Of a DNA stretch of 64,000 bases, positions 57,975 to 64,000 are shown piece after piece (the stretch's first letter is position 1; each line of letters opens with the position of its first letter). The DNA is from Megalopta genalis (taxonomy: Eukaryota > Arthropoda > Insecta > Hymenoptera > Halictidae): the NCBI RefSeq assembly GCF_051020955.1, contig NC_135019.1, positions 10,747,501 to 10,811,500 of the forward strand. Reading direction: 5' to 3'. The notes below the pieces were generated by a model, which was not told the origin of the DNA, searched no databases, and was given only the letters and a program-made list of their open reading frames with translations. A program made the translations under genes and the position numbers.

Positions 57975-58399
57975 CAAGGTGTCCTAAAAATGTCTCGCAA
58001 ACCAAAAGTGGCGGGTTCCTCAGGTCATTTGAAGTAACTTTTTCCTTGACAAAAATTTTCGCCGAGGCACCATTAACGAGTTATTAACGAAAAACAGTGA
58101 TCGATGAGAGGCGAGCTTAGCTGACGCGAGGCGACCGAGCCGACGGCGCCAGCGGTCGAGGCGGTCGAATCCCAGCTCAGCTGCCGCGAGGCGACCGAGC
58201 CAATGAGCGGAACTGGACTTCGTGCGCTGATTCGCTGGACCGCCTCGCGTCAGCCGTACTCGATTCTTATCGGTCACTGTTTTTGGTTAATAACTCGTTA
58301 ACGGTGCCGCGAAGAAAATTTTTGTAAAGGAAGAAGTTGGTTCAAATGATCTCAGGAACCCACCATTTCCGGATTGTGAGACATTTTTGGGACACCCTA
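57975..58399. mobile_element. Foldback element with CAAGGTGTCCC ends, copy 2
   Basis: 425 bp between TA dinucleotides. The left end is CAAGGTGTCCTAAAAATGTC and the right end pairs with it (GACATTTTTGGGACACCCTA). Long inverted arms match copy 1 at 42,665, and the middle holds a duplicated GCGAGGCGACCGAGCC segment absent from copy 1. Confidence 0.86.
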
Positions 58400-58485
58400 T
58401 ACGTGGGAAGATCTTAATAAACAGTCTCCTCATCGTTATGAAGCAAATCGCCTTACTTTTGAGGCTCGGTATAGGTTTAGTAATA

Positions 58486-58700
58486 CAGTAATGTCTCCCT
58501 AACTGACGCTCAGATTGTGCACAAAAATGGACAATTTGGGTAGAGGAGATACGATTGTTCGAGCCTTGCGGCTCGTTTTTATAATTCTTGACAATTCATA
58601 ACTATAAAAACGAGCCACAAAGCTCGAATAATCGTATCTCCTCTTCCCAAATTGTCCATTTTTGTGCACGATCTGAGCGTCAGTTAGGGAGACATTACTG
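58486..58700. mobile_element. Foldback element (CAGTAATGTCTC family)
   Basis: 215 bp between TA dinucleotides (58,484 and 58,701). It is the best-preserved copy: arms begin CAGTAATGTCTCCCTAACTG and pair along almost the whole length around a short centre (TAATTCTTGACAATTCAT). Confidence 0.92.
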
Positions 58701-58702
58701 TA

Positions 58703-59990
58703 GCTGCAATTTGGAATAGTAAGAATACTAACGATTACTTTGAAGAACATGTTCCAACCCAGTTGAAGAAGAACCGAACACTCCACAGCGTCGAAAATTG
58801 ACACCAATTACATATTTCTACCATGAGTCATTTAAAATATTTAATGAAATTGTATCGAATTACTAGATCACCTCGCAAAAAACGATAATACAAACGATAA
58901 TTCAGAACACCCACGTGAGAATAGGATTTGGTCGGACTCGGACTATCTCATAAATTCGAGCGTCCAGGTCTAAGTGGCCAATAACCGATCGAGGTATCGA
59001 CGGATTTGCATTCGGCGGAATGATAGATTAGTTAGCGCTCGTCTCCGCGACCATAAATCAGTCCCAGCTGTCTCGAAGGGCACGGAGACAGTTTTGGTCT
59101 CAATCTGTCGAGCATCTCAATTTGGAGGCCGACGCGATTTCCCGCGGCTCTCCGGGTGGACGAGGAGAGTTTCCGGCGAGGAGATAGGAAAATGGAGGGC
59201 GCTGTTTGCCTCGGCGAGATGATGTTGTAAAAAGTTGAACGATGATCTTGCTGTATCATCTCTAATTCCGCTTGGTCGCCGGGCAATTAGCGCCGGCCGG
59301 GGATCCGGGAAATTTCATCTCTGGGATCCTTTTTTATTAGACTCGGACCTTGAACGAGATTCGTTTCTGCTACAGACGCAATCTGTACTTCTCGGAGCTG
59401 CAATTTTTTCAGGGAACTGTAAATACTTGAACGATCGTTCATGAATTTTAATTTATTCTTTCTGTTCGGGCAATATTTCTTCAGGATTTTAACAAATAAA
59501 TCGCATTTTCGTTCTTTCACGTTTGTTACGGATGTGTGATATTTTTTAGGTATAAAAATCTTGTTGCCGATTTGTAGTTTTCTCATTTTTTAATGTTGGT
59601 TGCGTTCGATTTTTGTCCTTCGGTAATTTCATTATTTCAGAAAGGATCTTCGGAAGAAAAATAAAGGAATATTCTCAAATCTTCGTTTAAAGAGAACAAA
59701 ATATTCTGCCACGAAACTGAAGCAGTTGTATAATCGAAAAATGTTTGAGCTTATGCGTACCATAATCGAAACAAATAGAAACAAGTTAAAAACTGTTGTA
59801 CACCGCTGCGAGAGAAATACCGTGTTCGGGTTCGTGCGCTTCGTTTTAGGAGTGTCGATGAGTTTTAATTACAAATTCCTCGGGAAATCGCTAGAAAACA
59901 TGCTGTTCCCGCGGGCCGATTTTCGTTTCGAAAACGTCGGTTGATACGAACACCGTAATCTTCGCAATTTTCGGCCGGCGTCGAATCGAC
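58703..59990. other. Intronic sequence, no gene seen
   Basis: Unique sequence with a GC-richer part at 58,970-59,320. No exon recognised. Confidence 0.45.
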
Positions 59991-60007
59991 GTTAATTAGA
60001 GATTGCG

Positions 60008-60235
60008 TTTGTAAATTTCACTTCGCGAACGGCCGTGAGTTTTAATTCCGCAAGCCTCGCGGTCGAAACTACGGTAGAATCAACGCGACTCGTGATCGAG
60101 TTTGTAAATTTAACTTCCGAAGTGCCGGCGAGTTTTAATTCCGAAAGCCTCGTAGCTCGGGCCGCTGTAAAATTTATGCTATTGTAAATTGAGTTTATAA
60201 ATTCGCTTTGTGCGTGTCGATCAATTTTTATTCCG
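60008..60235. repeat. 92-bp tandem repeat, two and a half copies
   Basis: GAGTTTTAATTCCG and TTTGTAAATTTCACTTC recur at about 92-bp spacing (60,010, 60,102, 60,193), with decreasing similarity. Confidence 0.75.
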
Positions 60236-60414
60236 GAACTCAAACGCGCATTCTCGATCTCTTTAATAGGATTACGAGCCAATGAATGGAAAATATGGTT
60301 TCCGGCTACGGCGAATTAAAATAAAAGCGGCTACTCTGGTTACAAGCTATCGTGTGCTACAACTTGGAATAAATCCAATTAATCGAATCCTCGTATAGCT
60401 TAATAATGTGTAAT

Positions 60415-60831
60415 GATATAAAATAATAATGCTGAATATATAAAATGTATAATAATAATTAATATGTAAAATATATGATGATAATAAACATGTAAAATGT
60501 ATAATAGTAGATATATAAAATATATAATAATAATGAATATATAAAATATATAATAATAATGAATATGTAAAATATATGATAATAATAAATATGTAAAATA
60601 TATGATAATAATAAATATGTAAAATGTACAATAATAATAAATATATAAAATATGTAATAATAATGAATATATAAAATATATAATAATAATGAATATGTAA
60701 AATATATGATAATAATAAATATGTAAAATGTATAATAATAATAAATATATAAAATATGTAATAATAATAAATATATAAAATATGTAATAATAATGAATAT
60801 ATAAAATATGTAATAATAATGAGTGTATAAA

Positions 60832-60868
<37 letters not shown>

Positions 60869-60872
60869 TAAT
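60415..60872. repeat. AT-rich minisatellite, unit about 29 bp, ending in (AAT)n
   Basis: About 14 copies of AATAATAATGAATATGTAAA followed by ATATATGAT-like sequence, then about ten AAT units. A long minus-strand frame of Tyr/Ile/Phe repeats follows from it and is not a gene. Confidence 0.94.
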
Positions 60873-61238
60873 AAATTCAAAGGAGAAGTATAAATGGAAG
60901 ATTGTCGAAAAATCGCAACAAGTTCCGTAAAATAAAAGTGTGAAATCTGGTCAGAGCCGTCGAGGTTTTCAATCGAATCAAAGCGCCGCGAAGGTACAAT
61001 TAGAAGAGAAACGGTTGCATGTCAGAGTGCATGGTATCTTTCTGAAGAAAATCAGCTGGAAAGTCGGTCATGCACACGTGCTCCTGACACTGCAACTTCG
61101 GACCACTGTGCCGCGAACCGTTCCGCTTATGTGGACTACTATTGCTTCCTCCTTGTCAGTTCCATTAGCTCCGACGCTATTGTAGAAATCGAGTTTTTAA
61201 AGCGAATCCGATGCATCTATTTCGACGCGAGATATTGC

Positions 61239-61310
61239 TCTCTCTCTCTCCCTCCCTCTCTCCCTCCCTCTCTCTCCCTCCCTCTCCCCCCTCCCCCTCT
61301 CTCTCTCTCT
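61239..61310. repeat. (TC)n / CCCTC microsatellite
   Basis: Pyrimidine run of TC and CCTCCC units. Confidence 0.94.
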
Positions 61311-62139
61311 GATGATTTTTGTATGCCTTGCGAACCGAATGCGGGGGTTCAATTTACCGTCCCTTGGTTCCATTAGCACGCTGATTGACGTCAGCGTTTC
61401 ATGCGTTTCGTGCAAATAAATCGCTTTGTCAAGCCCATTTTCTCCTAACGTCGTACACAAAGTGAACGAGCTAGAACGTTCCACGATGGTAGAACTTTCA
61501 GATATTGCCGCCAGCTTCTTCCACTTCTTGACGAGCTAGCGTCTTTTTATTCGATGTGATAATCAAAGGGAAGTTCCAGCAAAATTGTAAATTATCATGT
61601 TCTTTGTCACGTCTACTTGTCGCGGAGATTTAACGTCAAAGCAAATGTGAATAGAATAGGTTCCTGTGTGCTAGAATATTTCTGGATCACGAATCGCTCT
61701 CTTAACAAGTTCAGCTATTTTCGCGACAGACACGGTACACAGACACTCGCATTTCTATGTGTCACGACGCGAACCAAATGTAGAATCAATTTGAATAACA
61801 AATTTTTGTATTCAAAGCGAAGCCTCTTCGAAAACGGAACACGAGGTAATCGAGCCAGAATATTTCTTGCACAGGTGTCCTCTAGTTTTCAGTTCATTTG
61901 CGACATACTAAACGGATTCGCCTCTCCACTCGTTCCACGATCGCCCATCGAACCGTTTATTCGAACGCCTCGTTAGAGCGTCAATGAGGGGCGCGTTTGA
62001 AAGGAAAATTGTTTCATTTGCGAGCGTTTTCGTCCGCGGGCGATAATGCGCGGTCCGGTACTCTTTTGTTGAAATATCGATTCGAGTCTGGAAATTCGTC
62101 CCGGTCGCCTTGACCAATGACATTTCCGCGGCTCTCTGA

Positions 62140-62199
62140 AAGAAAAAGAGAAAAAGAGAGAAAAAGAGAGAGAGAGAGAGAGAGAGGGGGGAGAGAGAA
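62140..62199. repeat. (GA)n-rich microsatellite
   Basis: AGAAAAAGAG units leading into about 12 GA and a GGGGGGA stretch. Confidence 0.92.
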
Positions 62200-63040
62200 T
62201 AGGACGCGCGTTTTCGGCGGCGATTCGACCGAGGAAGGCGTTCCTTAAGAAGCCGGCCGCGTCTGACTCGCACAAAGTGCCCACGCTTTGACGACTTCAG
62301 TTTCGGGCGAACGCTTTTCCACAGAAATCGTCTGTCGCATGCTAAACGCCGGAAACTTGGCATTTGCAGTTAGCTCGCGACACAAAAACGCCTTAACTGC
62401 CCCGACACTCCGAATTAGACGGCCTTGCGCGCAAGATACAATCCGTTACTTTGTGAAAAGCTCTGTGCCAATTCCTCCATTTTATCCTGATATCTTAATT
62501 TCGCTTGCTGTGTACAGAACATTTGGCTGGGAGATCAATCATTTCGATACCAAAACGGAAGTATTCTCGGTGCTTCGATCTTTAGCAATTCATTAGGCTG
62601 GGGTCGGTAACTATAATCGTCTCGCCTGGAAACTCTGCAACTTCGCAGGCTACGCAAGCTGCAAATGTGCAAAAATATTCCTCAAGGAAAACTCAGCTGT
62701 TTAACACTTTAATTACCGGAAGCTCATTAGTGGTCGCATATAGAGGAAGCTGGATAATATTCTTTCATATGACAATTTCAAAGAAAAATACGATAATAGA
62801 AGATTTTCAAAAAAATTGTTGAAATAATCCTCCGTTGTTACGCTGCATCAATGTGTCCCACATTCTTTCCTTTTTATGAAAATAGTGATATTGTCGCGAG
62901 AAGAATGAAATTAATCATTCGATATACTTGGAATCGAGTTATCGAGTTCTAATTGTAAAAAAGAAAAACGATGATCTAGAATGTTCAAATTATATTCTCA
63001 AATTTTTGGGAATTGTTCCATAACAATGCTAAGATGCTGG

Positions 63041-64000
63041 ATTTATTTAAACTTCGTATGATTTATATTATAATGAATACTTCGATAAAGAAGTGTGTGT
63101 GTGTATCCGAAAATTTCTCCTAGAAATATTTTTATAATATCAGGAACTGTAAAAAAATCCGGGAACCAGGCGTTTCGAGTGGTTTGGTAATTCTAACGTT
63201 AAATATGAATTTGTTGTCACTTTTGATCAATTTTTCATGCAATTTCCGAGTGTCGACTCTCGTCTTTAAAAATAAAACCGTCCCAGCCTTCTGAAGCATC
63301 GCTGCAAAAAGATTTGATAATGCGGTGATTCTCCGTGTGACAATTTTTGATCGTCGTATTTATTTAAACGGATTTATTTAAACTTCGTATGATTTATATT
63401 ATAATATATACTCCGATAAAGAAGTGTGTACCCGAAAATTTCTCCTAGAAATATTTTTATAATATCAGCAACTGTAAAAAATTTGGAAGTCGTTTCGAGT
63501 GGTTTGATAGTCCTAACGTTAAATATGAATTCGCTGTCACTTTTGATCAATTTTTCATGCAATTTCCGAGTGTCGACTTTCGTCTTTACAAATAAAACCG
63601 TCCCAGCCTTCTGAAGCATCGCTGCAAAAGGATTTAATAATGCGGTGATTCTCCGCGTGACAATTTTTGATCGTCGTATTTATTTAAACGGATTTATTTA
63701 AACTTCGTATGATTTATATTATAATATATACTCCGATAAAGAAGTGTGTACCCGAAAATTTCTCCTAGAAATATTTTTATGATATCAGCAACTGTAAAAA
63801 ATTTGGAAGTCGTTTCGAGTGGTTTGATAGTCCTAACGTTAAATGTGAATTCGCTGTCACTTTTGATCAATTTTTCATGCAATTTCCGAGTGTCGACTCT
63901 CGTCTTTAAAAATAAAACTGTTCTGAAGCATCGCTGCAAGAAGATTGAATAATACGGTGATTCTTCGCGTGACAATATTTGATCGTCGTACGAGCGCAAA
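63041..64000. repeat. Tandem repeat, unit 320-331 bp, running off the right edge
   Basis: Three copies start at 63,041, 63,372 and 63,692 with ATTTATTTAAACTTCGTATG. The second and third are nearly identical; the first has a GTGTGTGTGT expansion at about 63,095. Opposed short frames in copies 2 and 3 follow from the repetition. The array continues beyond the window. Confidence 0.93.

Larger units (their letters stand above)
60876..63040. other. Intronic sequence, no gene seen
   Basis: Unique sequence apart from the two pyrimidine/purine microsatellites. No exon recognised. Confidence 0.45.
40042..64000 (+). other. Large first intron of the exchanger gene (open-ended)
   Basis: It begins at the GTAAGT donor after codon 300. 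No later exon of the family (the rest of the cytoplasmic loop, alpha repeat 2 with an SIPDL-type motif) was recognised to the end of the window. The intron carries mobile elements and minisatellites listed separately. If a gene on either strand is embedded here, I did not see it. Confidence 0.65.

Noticed and set aside
60347..60880. 177-codon minus-strand frame rich in Tyr, Ile and Phe
   Set aside because: Direct product of the AT-rich 29-bp minisatellite and (AAT)n.
63374..63999. Repeated 81- and 101-codon minus-strand frames
   Set aside because: They occur in the near-identical copies 2 and 3 of a tandem repeat but are broken in copy 1; the opposite strand is equally open.

Overview
The window looks like insect nuclear DNA, most likely from a hymenopteran. 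This is inferred from one clear insect-type NCKX exon, many (GA)n tracts, CpG-rich islands, mariner transposons and abundant short TA- and TTAA-targeting elements; the species cannot be read from the sequence. I see no rRNA, tRNA, CRISPR or bacterial-type gene. Only one protein-coding gene is certain.

1-13,092: a tandem array of monomers of about 1.5 kb that enters from the left edge. Monomers U1 to U8 begin near 502, 2010, 3611, 4552, 6247, 7761, 9498 and 11005, and a ninth is cut short. Each monomer carries a series of inverted repeats able to form hairpins, two related GC-rich boxes, and two short subrepeats whose copy number varies. This is the best candidate here for something undescribed: either a satellite rich in foldbacks or a tandemly repeated structured non-coding RNA locus.

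13,093-16,803: a mosaic of duplicated blocks (GC-rich 34-bp minisatellite, AT-rich repeats, and 380-bp segments present twice), partly inside a broken TTAA-type element.

16,804-37,200: mostly non-coding DNA with a 46-bp minisatellite, deleted mariners, foldback elements (TA target), TTAA elements nested in one another, and several CpG-rich blocks that could be promoters or first exons of unseen genes. One weak candidate exon lies at 18,150-18,260.

37,200-40,041: a purine-rich leader followed by the first coding exon (300 codons) of a potassium-dependent sodium/calcium exchanger of the Nckx30C type. It holds a signal peptide, a glycosylated N-terminal loop, the first ion-binding alpha repeat and the start of the cytoplasmic loop, and ends at a GTAAGT donor in phase 0.

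40,042-64,000: apparently the large first intron of this gene. No second exon was recognised. It contains microsatellites, foldback elements, a mariner split by a TTAA element, a pair of inverted repeats, several minisatellites, and at the right edge a 320-331 bp tandem repeat that runs out of the window.
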